A DNA stretch of 64,000 bases, taken from an uncultured Sphingomonadaceae bacterium (GTDB lineage: Bacteria; Pseudomonadota; Alphaproteobacteria; Sphingomonadales; Sphingomonadaceae). The stretch is from the NCBI GenBank assembly GCA_947497455.1, contig CANMGU010000002.1, positions 714,506 to 778,505 on the forward strand, in the 5' to 3' direction. Of this stretch, positions 34,845 to 43,704 are shown one piece after another; within the stretch, counting starts at the first letter, position 1; every line of letters begins with the position of its first letter. The notes beneath the pieces are model-generated. The model did no database searches, was not told where the DNA came from, and saw nothing but the letters and a program-made list of their open reading frames with translations. Made by a program: the position numbers and the translations under genes.

Positions 34845-37601
34845 ATGTCTGACTTCTCCCAGTCTTCCGTTATTGCCGTTCTTGGCCCTACCAACACAGG
34901 TAAAACCCACTTGGCGGTCGAGCGGATGTGTGCCCATTCCAGTGGCATGATCGGCTTTCCGCTGCGGTTACTGGCGCGTGAGGTTTATGATCGTGTAGTC
35001 GCGCTAAAGGGCGTTAACCGGGTCGCTTTGGTAACCGGCGAGGAAAAAATCATCCCCAAGGATGCGCGCTGGTTCCTCTGTACGGCTGAAGCCATGCCGA
35101 TTAATCGCGATTTCAGTTTTGTCGCAATTGATGAGGCGCAGCTCGGCATTAACCCGGAGCGCGGGCATATATTTACCGACCGGATGCTGAATATCCGCGG
35201 CCGGGACGAAACAATGATTTTGGGATCTGACAGCTTGCGGCCGCTGATTGAAAAACTCGTTCCCGAAGCAGAGATTGTCAGCCGTCCGCGTTTTTCGACG
35301 CTCAGCTATGCAGGACCGCGCAAATTATCCCGGTTGCCTCGGCGATCTGCCATTGTGGCATTTTCGCTGGAGGATGTTTACGCGATCGCTGAAATGCTGC
35401 GCCGACAACATGGAGGAGCGGCCATTGTGATGGGTTCGCTGTCTCCGCAAACTCGTAACGCACAGGTCAAAATGTATCAGGACGGCGAGGTTGATTATCT
35501 TGTCGCAACCGATGCAATTGGAATGGGTCTCAATCTCGATGTGTCCCATGTCGCTTTTGCAGCCCTGAAAAAGTTTGACGGCCGCCGCCGCCGCCGTTTG
35601 ACGCTTGCGGAAATAGGCCAGATTGCTGGTCGGGCAGGGCGCCATCAAAAGGATGGCAGTTTCGGCATATTGTCGGGTTTGGCATCTTCAGACGAGCTGG
35701 AGCCGGAAGAAATTGAACGATTGGAAGACCATAGTTTTCCAATGCTGGAGTGGCTCTATTGGCGCAATGCTGAACCGGATTTGGAAAGCGTAACCAGTCT
35801 GATCGCTTCGCTTGAGGACAAGCCGAGGGACCGTCTCTTGCAGGCCGCGCCAGAAGCCATTGATCTGGCGGTTTTGAAGCGGCTTGCACAGGATCCCAAT
35901 ATCAGGCGTCTCGCGGTCGGTCGCGATCATGTGCGTTTACTCTGGGAGGCCGCCTGTATTCCCGATTTTCGGAAAGTAGGCGCTGATCATCAGGCCCGGT
36001 TTATCGCCTCGCTCTGGCCCTATCTGGCGCAGGGAAATGGTCGGATTCCGCATGCCCGGATGGCGCAGGAAATCACTCGGTTGGAAAATGTCCAAGGCGA
36101 TATCTCAACGCTTGCTGCCCGAATTTCTGCGGCCCGCAGCTGGAGTTATATTGCACAAAAAACGCGTTGGGTGGAACAAGCGGACCTGATGGTCGAACGC
36201 ACCCGTCAACTCGAACGGCGACTGAGCGATGCAATGCATGTTCAACTGACCCAAAGATTTGTCGACAAGCGCACTCGCGTCTTGATGCGCGGTTTGCTGA
36301 AGGGTGCGTTGCCGCAAGACGTTGCATTGGAAGCCGACGGTGCGGTATTGGTTGACGGGCTGGAAATTGGGACGCTGAAGGGCTTTCAATTTGTCGTGCC
36401 TTCGGATAGCCGGAGGGAAGACCGCAAGATGCTGCTTGCTGCAGCGGAAAGATATTTGGGACCGATTATGACTGATAAAGCTGACGCGCTCGCTAAAGCT
36501 CCTGACAGTGAACTAACGCTAGCTGCAAATGACGCCGGGCAGCCCGTAATCTATTGGCAAGGCGCCCAGCTTGCTGTGCTTATCAAGGGAAAGAACCTTT
36601 TAAACCCGGAGATTAATTTTGATCGAGCACTGAAGGATATTGCGCCAGAGAATAGCAAAAAAGCCGAAGCGCGGATCAAACAGTGGGTTGAAGCGATGAA
36701 GGCGAAGCATTTGGAAGGGCTCGTCAAAATTGATGTGCTTGCCAATGATGAGAATACACCGGCAACGGTGCGCGCGCTTTTTGCCCAGATTGTCGAAGCA
36801 GGCGGTATCATCGCACGCCGACAAATCGATCAGGCGGTGCGTGCGCTCGACAATGATATGCGCGGGGTTGCCCGGCGCGGAGGGCTGGTTTTCGGAGCGC
36901 TTGATATTTTTCATCACGCCCTGATGAAGCCGGGCTCTGTGCTGTGGCGCACGGCCCTGTTTGCCGCGCTGGATGAACAGCCAATGATTGCACTCCCTGG
37001 CGATAATGCTGTTCATTTGAAGGAATGGACATTCGCAGCGCCCGATCATGCGAGCCGACTGGGCTTTCGCAAAATTGGCGGTGAATATGTCCGGGTCGAC
37101 ATGGCCGAACGGCTGGTAAAGCAAGCGCATGAGGCGCGGCAAGCCGGTTCCGTTTTTGCTATAGATCCTGCGCTTGCAACTTCGCTGGGCTTGTCGACAT
37201 CGGTACATGACGCGCTGCTTGATATGGCTGGATTCGAAAAAACAGATGATGAGCCCCAAAATGCAGAGCTAAAAAAAGCTGAAGATACCGCGACAGCCAC
37301 ACCAGACTCAACCAAGCCGGAAATGTCGGGCGAACCATCGAGTGATGACGCACCGTCAGCATCTAATCCGTCAGATACGCCAGATCAGCTTGCCGAGCCA
37401 AAGCCGCCATCTGTTTATTGGCGATGGAAGGGCATGGGAAAGGCACGGTCCGGAAAACCAAATAAAAACCAGGGCAAGAAGCCGCGCGGCAAGCGCCCCG
37501 GTAAGCCTGCCCCCGGATCTCGCAAGGCCGAGCCGGTTTTGGCCACTGCAGGCGGTGCTTTTGCCGAACTGGCCGCTCTCAAGGAGGCGATGAAAAAATA
37601 G
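34845..37601 (+). CDS. Suv3-like superfamily 2 RNA helicase
   Basis: 918 residues. It begins VIAVLGPTNTGKTHLAVERM (Walker A in the TNTGKT form typical of Suv3 helicases), then FVAIDEAQLGI (motif II with DEAQ), LGSDSLRPL, IVMGSLSPQTRNAQV and LVATDAIGMGLNLDVSHVAF, with IGQIAGRAGRH as motif VI. A long helical region follows, and the last 130 residues are Lys/Pro/Gly-rich (KARSGKPNKNQGKKPRGK), suggesting RNA binding. Mitochondrial Suv3 unwinds RNA for decay; alphaproteobacterial members are little studied. The S4-domain gene follows after 9 bp, supporting an RNA-related role. Confidence 0.85.
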   Translation: MSDFSQSSVIAVLGPTNTGKTHLAVERMCAHSSGMIGFPLRLLAREVYDRVVALKGVNRVALVTGEEKIIPKDARWFLCTAEAMPINRDFSFVAIDEAQLGINPERGHIFTDRMLNIRGRDETMILGSDSLRPLIEKLVPEAEIVSRPRFSTLSYAGPRKLSRLPRRSAIVAFSLEDVYAIAEMLRRQHGGAAIVMGSLSPQTRNAQVKMYQDGEVDYLVATDAIGMGLNLDVSHVAFAALKKFDGRRRRRLTLAEIGQIAGRAGRHQKDGSFGILSGLASSDELEPEEIERLEDHSFPMLEWLYWRNAEPDLESVTSLIASLEDKPRDRLLQAAPEAIDLAVLKRLAQDPNIRRLAVGRDHVRLLWEAACIPDFRKVGADHQARFIASLWPYLAQGNGRIPHARMAQEITRLENVQGDISTLAARISAARSWSYIAQKTRWVEQADLMVERTRQLERRLSDAMHVQLTQRFVDKRTRVLMRGLLKGALPQDVALEADGAVLVDGLEIGTLKGFQFVVPSDSRREDRKMLLAAAERYLGPIMTDKADALAKAPDSELTLAANDAGQPVIYWQGAQLAVLIKGKNLLNPEINFDRALKDIAPENSKKAEARIKQWVEAMKAKHLEGLVKIDVLANDENTPATVRALFAQIVEAGGIIARRQIDQAVRALDNDMRGVARRGGLVFGALDIFHHALMKPGSVLWRTALFAALDEQPMIALPGDNAVHLKEWTFAAPDHASRLGFRKIGGEYVRVDMAERLVKQAHEARQAGSVFAIDPALATSLGLSTSVHDALLDMAGFEKTDDEPQNAELKKAEDTATATPDSTKPEMSGEPSSDDAPSASNPSDTPDQLAEPKPPSVYWRWKGMGKARSGKPNKNQGKKPRGKRPGKPAPGSRKAEPVLATAGGAFAELAALKEAMKK

Positions 37602-37610
37602 GATGCTGCT

Positions 37611-37913
37611 TTGAAGAATAGAAAGGTTGCTAAACCGGACCCTGACCCTTTGGCGCTCAGGATCGATAAGCTGCTGTGGTTTCTTCGTTTTGCCGGCAAC
37701 CGGACAATGGCAAAAAAACTTGCCAACAAAGGACATGTCCGCCTGAATGGCCGGCGCGTAGATCGTGCACATATGATGGTACGGCAAGGAGACATCTTAA
37801 CTATTCCGCAAGGCCGAGAGGTGCATGTCATACGCATATCAATGTTGCCGCTCAGGCGTGGTAGCGCTCCGGATGCACAAAGCTGTTTTGAACGGCTGCG
37901 CACTGGTGAATGA
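37611..37913 (+). CDS. S4-domain RNA-binding protein (Hsp15-like)
   Basis: 100 residues starting at a TTG (37611). The body ALRIDKLLWFLRFAGNRTMA, then KLANKGHVRLNGRRV, is an S4 domain of the type found in heat-shock protein Hsp15, which rescues stalled 50S subunits carrying nascent chains. A basic C-terminus follows. It lies 9 bp after the helicase gene and is probably co-translated with it. Confidence 0.85.
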   Translation: MKNRKVAKPDPDPLALRIDKLLWFLRFAGNRTMAKKLANKGHVRLNGRRVDRAHMMVRQGDILTIPQGREVHVIRISMLPLRRGSAPDAQSCFERLRTGE

Positions 37914-38014
37914 AATAGGACCGAAAACCAACTGTTGACGTTGCCAATTTTGCACAATAGCAGGGATGGGATGACCGCACAAAAGGCGGCTCTTAAGATG
38001 GAGTAGACGACCCG

Positions 38015-38353
38015 ATGACTTATGTTGTTACCGACGCATGTATCAAATGCAAATATATGGACTGCGTTGAAGTCTGCCCCGTTGACTGTTTTTATGAAGG
38101 CGACAATATGCTCGTCATCAATCCCAGCGAATGCATCGATTGCGGTGTATGTGAACCGGAATGTCCTGCTGAAGCTATTTTGCCGGATACCGAAGATGGT
38201 CTGGAGAAATGGCTCGAAGTAAATACGAAATATTCGGAAAGCTGGCCCAATATTACCGTCAGCCGCGAGCCTCCTGCCGATGCTGATGAATTCAAGGGCG
38301 TCGAAGGCAAGTTCGAGGCGCATTTCTCGGAAAAACCCGGCCAAGGCGATTAA
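38015..38353 (+). CDS. fdxA: FdxA-type 7Fe ferredoxin
   Basis: 112 residues. Two cluster-binding motifs are clear: [18 protein letters not shown] (the 3Fe-4S/4Fe-4S region) and [16 protein letters not shown]. The C-terminal extension ([20 protein letters not shown]) is typical of the alphaproteobacterial FdxA group. It carries electrons in the cytoplasm; the partner is unknown. It is alone, between the S4 gene and the 236-bp inverted-repeat element. Confidence 0.92.
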   Translation: MTYVVTDACIKCKYMDCVEVCPVDCFYEGDNMLVINPSECIDCGVCEPECPAEAILPDTEDGLEKWLEVNTKYSESWPNITVSREPPADADEFKGVEGKFEAHFSEKPGQGD

Positions 38354-38364
38354 GAGAGTCATTT

Positions 38365-38600
38365 AGGACCTCGGACGCCGGGCGCGGGCATCCGCCCGCT
38401 TGGCTTTCCTCGCATAAGCTCGGGCGCGCGGTCGCGCTTGCCTCCGCTTTGCGTCGGATCAGCGCAACCTCGAGAGCATGATATTCTAGCACGACCCCGA
38501 GAGCATCGCCCGAGCGCAGCGAGGCAAGGCTGACCAGCCGCCGCGCCTTATGGCGCGCAGCCAAGGCGACGGATGTCGCCGCCCGGCGCCTGAGGTCCCA
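38365..38600. repeat. 236-bp near-palindromic element with internal hairpins (REP/MITE-like)
   Basis: The left end (AGGACCTCGGACGCCGGGCG) and the reverse complement of the right end (GGGACCTCAGGCGCCGGGCG) match for about 20 bases, and the similarity continues in blocks (TTGGCT, CATAAG, CTTGCCTC, GCTCTCG) towards a centre near 38482. Each arm has a hairpin with an ATCC loop, GCGGGC/GCCCGC (38384-38399) and GGCGAC/GTCGCC (38565-38580). The stems differ but both pair perfectly. The right arm has another hairpin (38542-38557). This is the make-up of a palindromic mobile or regulatory repeat. No protein coding is credible here. Confidence 0.7.
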
Positions 38601-38786
38601 AAAGTTGTGCATTGCAACGATAAATTGCTTTTTTGTGACGAATCTGTTAACAATGGTGTTGGTAAGCGGCTGGGCACGGGGGGTGTTCGGTCGTTATATA
38701 TATGAACAAAAGGGTTTTTTCGTCGGGGTTTTTGAGAAATTTGATCGAAATCATCCTTCTTTTCCATAGAGAAAGAAAGGCTTTTT

Positions 38787-39317
38787 ATGGCTGCGAATAC
38801 GCTGTCCTTTGATGTGGGCGATTATGTTGTTTATCCAAAACACGGTGTGGGTCGTGTGATTGAACTGCAAAATGAAGAAATTGCAGGTATGCAACTGGAA
38901 CTTTATGTTCTGCGCTTCGAAAAAGAACGCATGACATTGCGTGTACCAATGAACAAGGCAGAAGGCGTAGGCATGCGCAAGCTGTCCTCCGACAAAACGC
39001 TGAAAGAGGCGCTTGAAACACTGAAAGACAAGCCCAAGGTCAAACGCTCCATGTGGTCGCGCCGCGCGCAGGAATATGAAGCAAAGATCAATTCCGGTGA
39101 CCTTGTCTCAATCGCTGAAGTGACCCGCGATCTGTTTCGTGCTGATGATCAGCCTGAGCAGAGCTATTCCGAACGTCAGATATTTGAAGCGGCCTCCAGC
39201 CGTCTGGCTCGTGAATTGGCTGCGATGGAGGAAACCGACGAGCCAACGGCTCTGGCGAAAATCCTAGAAATTCTGAATATTGCAGCACCGCAATATTACG
39301 AGGTCAAGGAAGACTGA
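38787..39317 (+). CDS. carD: CarD-family RNA polymerase-binding regulator
   Basis: 176 residues. The N-terminal RNAP-interaction domain begins FDVGDYVVYPKHGVGRVIEL, followed by EKERMTLRVPMNKAEGVGMR. The C-terminal helical domain includes KRSMWSRRAQEYEAKINSGD and AEVTRDLFRADDQPEQSYSE with the conserved Trp that contacts the promoter bubble. CarD stabilises open complexes at rRNA and other promoters and is usually essential. The promoter region lies between the 236-bp element and the start. A terminator follows 33 bp after the stop. Confidence 0.95.
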   Translation: MAANTLSFDVGDYVVYPKHGVGRVIELQNEEIAGMQLELYVLRFEKERMTLRVPMNKAEGVGMRKLSSDKTLKEALETLKDKPKVKRSMWSRRAQEYEAKINSGDLVSIAEVTRDLFRADDQPEQSYSERQIFEAASSRLARELAAMEETDEPTALAKILEILNIAAPQYYEVKED

Positions 39318-39349
39318 TCCGACAAGATCAGATTGTGATACCTATCACC

Positions 39350-39383
39350 AAAGGGCCGTCTCAGAAATGGGGCGGCCTTTTTT
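39350..39383 (+). terminator. Intrinsic terminator after carD
   Basis: A stem with one bulged base (AAAGGGCCGTCTC against GGGGCGGCCTTT), loop AGAAAT, then TTT. Confidence 0.8.
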
Positions 39384-39587
39384 ATGCGCATCTGAAGAGC
39401 GCGCTGTACAGGCGGTGATGGCGAGGCAAATGAGGGCCCAGTGGCGCATATCAATGCCAACGGCTTAAGTTCGTCTGGCACCGCCCTATACCTGGTTTTG
39501 CCGAGAAACCGGCTAATTCCCTGTTTATCTTCGGCTCAGCGCACCAAATTTTCCTTGCTCCGCAAATTGAAGCTCCCTAGACAGCCG

Positions 39588-39765
39588 TTTGCTACAGGTT
39601 CCCGGAGACGGGATTAATAGGGAATTCGGAAGGGAAGCCATTTCCTGATCCGAAGCTGCCCCCGCAACTGTGATTGGTGAGCCGGTCTGTCAAATCCCAC
39701 TGGACGTTATGTCTGGGAAGGGGGCGGACCTAGCGATGATCCAAGAGCCAGGAGACCTGCCGGTA
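39588..39765 (+). promoter_or_regulatory. Cobalamin riboswitch
   Basis: Recognised by its ordered conserved boxes: GGTTCCCGGAGACGGGAT with AATAGGGAAT, CTGCCCCCGCAACTGT, CCCACTGG with CTGGGAAGG, and the B12 box AAGAGCCAGGAGACCTGCC. It precedes a BtuB-like receptor and B12-type ABC genes. The likely expression platform is the hairpin pairing CATGCGG (39779-39785) with CCGCATG (39843-39849), with CGAGGA/TCCTCG inside. Because the platform has no T-run, control is probably at translation. Bound adenosylcobalamin should shut the operon off. Confidence 0.92.
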
Positions 39766-39912
39766 GCTGTCGTTCTATCATGCGGACGGGGTGTGCCATA
39801 TGATCGAGGATTTCCTCGCGTGGCGACGATTACTATCGGGCCCCGCATGTGGAACTTCCATAGGCGTTAAATATGCGTGGCCTTTTTGAATGATTGTCAA
39901 AAAGGAAATATC

Positions 39913-41817
39913 GTGCGTTATCAAAAACTAATATCAACTTCCGCAACGGCTATTGTAGCATTGTCGCTCTCACAACCTGCTTTTGCCGAAACGATCGAGG
40001 CATCGCCGGATGAGGATGTCATCATTGTTACCGCTGGCAGGTCTGAACAGGCGCTGTCTCAAACCGGCCAGTCCGTTACCGTCCTTGATCAGGTCCGGAT
40101 CGAACGGCTTCAGAGTGTCACCGTGACTGATTTGCTGCGCACTGTGCCGGGTGTCACCATTAACAGCAATGGCGGCGTCGGGACAGTCAGTGCCGTGAAT
40201 ATTCGCGGAGCTAACTCCAGTCAGACCGTTGCCTTGATTGACGGGGTGAAAATCAATAATCCCGCGTCACCGGGAGGTGGATTTGACTTCGGTAATTTGT
40301 TGACCGGTAATATATCTCGCATTGAGGTGTTGCGCGGATCACAATCAGTGATCTGGGGGAGTCAGGCGATTGGCGGTGTGGTCAACATCATAACCCGTGA
40401 ACCAACCGAGCAAGTCGAAATCAACGCGCGCGGCGAGTATGGATCGCGTGATACGGCGCAGCTGGTCGGTAATATTTCGGGTGCTTTTGGCCCAGTTGCA
40501 GCCAGCTTTGGTGCCGGCTATTTCACAACCGATGGTTTTTCTGCCTTTAACACGGAGCGCGGTGGTGTCGAGCGTGATGGCTATCGAAATTTCGGTGCAA
40601 ACGGTAAAGTCAACATCACACTGAGCGACGAAATTTCGGTCGATCTGCGCGGCTATTATTCCGACGGCAAGACCGATGTTGACGGCTTTACGCCGACATT
40701 TCAATTTGGCGACACGCCTGAGACCAATGAAGCAAAGGAATTTGTGGGCTATGCAGGTCTGAATGTCGCGCTGTTCGAAGGCCGGTTTAAAAACCGTTTT
40801 GCCTTTGCGTACACAAATGTTCGCCGCGACAATTTCAATCTGGATTTTCAGACATTTGAATCTCGCGGCGAGAATGAACGGGTAGAATATCAGGGTATTT
40901 TGGATATTTCCGAGATGTTTGGAGCGACCTTTGGTGCGGAAGCCGAGAGATCGAGCTTTAGCGCCACCAGCTTTGGTTCTGTGACACCGGAACAGGATGC
41001 AACCTTGACCAGCTTTTACGGGCAATTGCGCATGACGCCGTTCGAAGGGCTAACCGCCAATGCCGGTGTGCGCTATGACGATCACAATAGTTTTGGTGGC
41101 GAAACAACCATTGCTGGCGATATTGTTTATAGTCCGAATGATGGCAATACAGCGTTCCGTGCCAGCTATGGCGAGGGCTTCATTGCACCGTCTCTGTTTC
41201 AGCTGTTCAGCGACTTCGGCAATGAACTGCTGCAACCTGAAGCTTCGAAAAGTTGGGAGGCAGGTGTCACGCAGCTCTTGGTCGATGGCAAGTTGGAGCT
41301 GAGCGCGACCGTCTTTCGGCGCAATAGCAGGAATCTAATCGATTTTATCAGCTGCCCGATCCAAGCCGGAATTTGCAACGACCGGCCCTTTGGTACTTAT
41401 GACAATGTGGGACGGGCGCGAGCACAAGGGGTCGAATTGGGTGTGACTATCCGGCCAGTTGAAGAACTGACGATTGCGACCAACTACAGCCTGATAGATG
41501 CCGAAAACCGTGATACCGGCGGTACTCTGGCGCGGCGCCCCCGGCATAGCGTTAATACATCGGTGGATTATGATTGGTCCTTCGGTCTCCAAACCGGTGC
41601 GACCATTACGCATGTCAGTTCCAACTTCGACAACGCATTCACCACCGTTCCGACACCCGGCTATGTGCTTGTTGATCTGCGTGCGGCCATGCCGGTCACT
41701 GACAATATAGAGATTTACGGCCGGATCGAAAATCTGTTTGATGAGGAATATGAAACGATATTCCAGTTCGGTACAGCCGGTCGCTCGGCCTTTGCTGGTG
41801 TCAGGTTGCGTTACTGA
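39913..41817 (+). CDS. btuB: BtuB-like TonB-dependent cobalamin receptor
   Basis: 634 residues from the GTG at 39913, which follows AAGGAAAT; the longer frame from 39877 lacks a ribosome site and spoils the signal peptide. The plug domain includes VIIVTAGRSEQALSQTGQSV, VNIRGANSSQTVALIDGVKI and IEVLRGSQSVIWGSQAIGGV. A 22-strand barrel follows, ending GTAGRSAFAGVRLRY with a terminal aromatic residue for outer-membrane insertion. Identification as a cobalamin receptor rests on the riboswitch and the BtuFCD genes that follow. The next gene starts one base after the stop. Confidence 0.9.
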   Translation: MRYQKLISTSATAIVALSLSQPAFAETIEASPDEDVIIVTAGRSEQALSQTGQSVTVLDQVRIERLQSVTVTDLLRTVPGVTINSNGGVGTVSAVNIRGANSSQTVALIDGVKINNPASPGGGFDFGNLLTGNISRIEVLRGSQSVIWGSQAIGGVVNIITREPTEQVEINARGEYGSRDTAQLVGNISGAFGPVAASFGAGYFTTDGFSAFNTERGGVERDGYRNFGANGKVNITLSDEISVDLRGYYSDGKTDVDGFTPTFQFGDTPETNEAKEFVGYAGLNVALFEGRFKNRFAFAYTNVRRDNFNLDFQTFESRGENERVEYQGILDISEMFGATFGAEAERSSFSATSFGSVTPEQDATLTSFYGQLRMTPFEGLTANAGVRYDDHNSFGGETTIAGDIVYSPNDGNTAFRASYGEGFIAPSLFQLFSDFGNELLQPEASKSWEAGVTQLLVDGKLELSATVFRRNSRNLIDFISCPIQAGICNDRPFGTYDNVGRARAQGVELGVTIRPVEELTIATNYSLIDAENRDTGGTLARRPRHSVNTSVDYDWSFGLQTGATITHVSSNFDNAFTTVPTPGYVLVDLRAAMPVTDNIEIYGRIENLFDEEYETIFQFGTAGRSAFAGVRLRY

Positions 41818-41818
41818 T

Positions 41819-42739
41819 ATGAAGCAAGCAGCCGCCAGGCCTTCCTATCTTGTCACGCAAGCCATGGCTGCAGGATGTCTGGCGGCTGCTGCACTTATGT
41901 TCTGGCCCTCTTCTCTGGCAGACGCGGAAGTGATCGCTCGGGGCGCCAAGGTGGCCTTGCCCGACCGGCCGAGGCGGATTGTCTCGATCAACCCATGCGC
42001 TGACGCATTGCTCGTGCAATTGGCAGAGACTCGGAATATCACTGCAATCAGCCACTACTCACATGACAAGCGAGCTACTTCTATTCCGTTGGCGCAGGCG
42101 TTGAAATTCAAGGCGACGTCTGGCACGGCCGAGGAAATTATCGCAATGCGCCCCGATCTGGTGGTGGCAAGTTCTATTGTCGCGCCGCAAACAGAACGCG
42201 CCTTGGAACGGCTTGGCATTGCATTGATCAAACTGTCCATTCCACAAAGCGTGGCAGAGAGTCAGCAGCAAATTGCCGAGCTGGCAACCATAGTCGGATC
42301 CCCTGATCGCGGCAGGCAACTGAACCAGCGGATCTCAGCGGCATTCGAAAAGGCAAGGCCGCAAGACAACAGGCCGGTTCCGGCCCTGATCTGGCGCAGC
42401 GGAGGGTTGGTGCCGGGCGGCGGGACTTTACCAGACGAGTTGCTGCGCCGCACCGGTTTTGAAAACCGGAGCCATACATATGGCCTAAAGCAATGGGACA
42501 TCCTGCCTTTGGAGCATCTTGTTGCTCGACCGCCGCGCCTGTTATTTTCCGATGCCGGCGGTGACAAAGAGGCGCGTCCGCGGGATCGGATGCTGTCTCA
42601 TCCGGTCTTGAAACGTCTTTCCCATCGGATCACCATATCGGATTATCCCGCGCGTTTGCTCAACTGCGCGGGGCCGACGCTAATCGAAGCAGTGGCGGTT
42701 TTGTCTGCCGCACGGCGCAAGCTTGATACGGCCTCATGA
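41819..42739 (+). CDS. btuF: BtuF-like cobalamin-binding periplasmic protein
   Basis: 306 residues from the ATG at 41819, which begins 1 bp after the receptor stop. An N-terminal signal/anchor (AMAAGCLAAAALMFWPSSLA) is followed by a two-lobed type III binding fold: RRIVSINPCADALLVQLAET, MRPDLVVASSIVAPQTERAL, and a linker helix (AESQQQIAELATIVGS). The PRRIVSINPCAD segment resembles the start of BtuF/FhuD-type proteins. It should hand B12 to BtuCD. The frame open to 41738 overlaps the receptor and is not used. Confidence 0.85.
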   Translation: MKQAAARPSYLVTQAMAAGCLAAAALMFWPSSLADAEVIARGAKVALPDRPRRIVSINPCADALLVQLAETRNITAISHYSHDKRATSIPLAQALKFKATSGTAEEIIAMRPDLVVASSIVAPQTERALERLGIALIKLSIPQSVAESQQQIAELATIVGSPDRGRQLNQRISAAFEKARPQDNRPVPALIWRSGGLVPGGGTLPDELLRRTGFENRSHTYGLKQWDILPLEHLVARPPRLLFSDAGGDKEARPRDRMLSHPVLKRLSHRITISDYPARLLNCAGPTLIEAVAVLSAARRKLDTAS

Positions 42740-43704
42740 CAAGCTTGCGGCTCAATATCTTGCTTTTTGTCAGCCTTGTTCTGGCGATTATCTTGTCGCT
42801 GGCGGCTGGCAAAGTCTGGGTTGATCCTTCCGCTTGGTGGGGCGATGATCTTGGTGCCCTGATCATCATGGAACTGCGCCTGCCGCGTACTGTGTTGGGT
42901 GCGGCTATTGGTGCTGCCCTCGGCATGGCAGGCGCCACCATGCAAGGATATTTGCGCAATCCGCTTGCTGATCCAGGAGTTTTCGGTGTTTCAAGCTCTG
43001 CAGCACTAGGTGCGGTATCCTCGCTCTATTTCGGATATGCGGCTGCAGCGTGGTTGTTACCGGCCTTTGCCATGGCCGGTGCGGGTATAGGCATGGGGCT
43101 ACTGGCTCTGCTGGCCGGGCGATCAGGCAGTTTAATCCTGTTCACGCTGGCCGGTGTTATTCTCTCCAGTCTTGCCGGTTCGCTGACTTCATTGTTGATC
43201 AGTCTCGCGCCAACCCCGTTTGCGACCACCGAGATAATTACCTGGCTGATGGGTGCGCTGACAGATCGCAGCTGGGATGATGTCAAGCTCGCGGTACCCA
43301 TTATCGCTGTGGGTATGTTTTTTTTGTTGGCCACCGGCCGGTCGCTGGATGCCCTTACTTTAGGTGAAGATGCAGCGCGATCGATGGGCGTCAATGTGCT
43401 GCGCCTACAATGGCTCGCCATCATTGGTGTCGGGTTGACTGTGGGAGCATCGGTTGCGGCGGCGGGGATTATTGGCTTTGTTGGCCTGGTGGTCCCGCAT
43501 CTGGTTCGCCCCTTTGCCGGTCATCGACCGTCCGCCGTGTTGTTGCCATCGGCTCTTGCTGGCGCTCTGTTGCTTGTCTTGGCCGACAGTCTTGTGCGTA
43601 TCTTGCCGATTGTCAGTGAATTGCGTCTGGGTATTGCGATGGCGCTTATTGGCGCACCCTTTTTCATGGCTCTGCTCTTCAAGATGCGCAGGGAGTTGGC
43701 CTGA
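42736..43704 (+). CDS. btuC: BtuC-like ABC transporter permease (FecCD family)
   Basis: 322 residues with about ten membrane helices. Family motifs: ELRLPRTVLGAAIGAALGMA near residue 50, then AGATMQGYLRNPLADPGVFG, and VGLVVPHLVRPFAGHRPSAV late. This is the FecCD/BtuC permease type used for B12, siderophores and heme; the riboswitch favours B12. The start overlaps the btuF stop by 4 bp (ATGA) and the stop overlaps the ATPase start. Confidence 0.9.
   Translation: MTSLRLNILLFVSLVLAIILSLAAGKVWVDPSAWWGDDLGALIIMELRLPRTVLGAAIGAALGMAGATMQGYLRNPLADPGVFGVSSSAALGAVSSLYFGYAAAAWLLPAFAMAGAGIGMGLLALLAGRSGSLILFTLAGVILSSLAGSLTSLLISLAPTPFATTEIITWLMGALTDRSWDDVKLAVPIIAVGMFFLLATGRSLDALTLGEDAARSMGVNVLRLQWLAIIGVGLTVGASVAAAGIIGFVGLVVPHLVRPFAGHRPSAVLLPSALAGALLLVLADSLVRILPIVSELRLGIAMALIGAPFFMALLFKMRRELA

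Noticed and set aside
38292..38612. Leftward open frame across the 236-bp element
   Set aside because: It runs through a palindromic structure and overlaps fdxA; no protein family similarity and no ribosome site.
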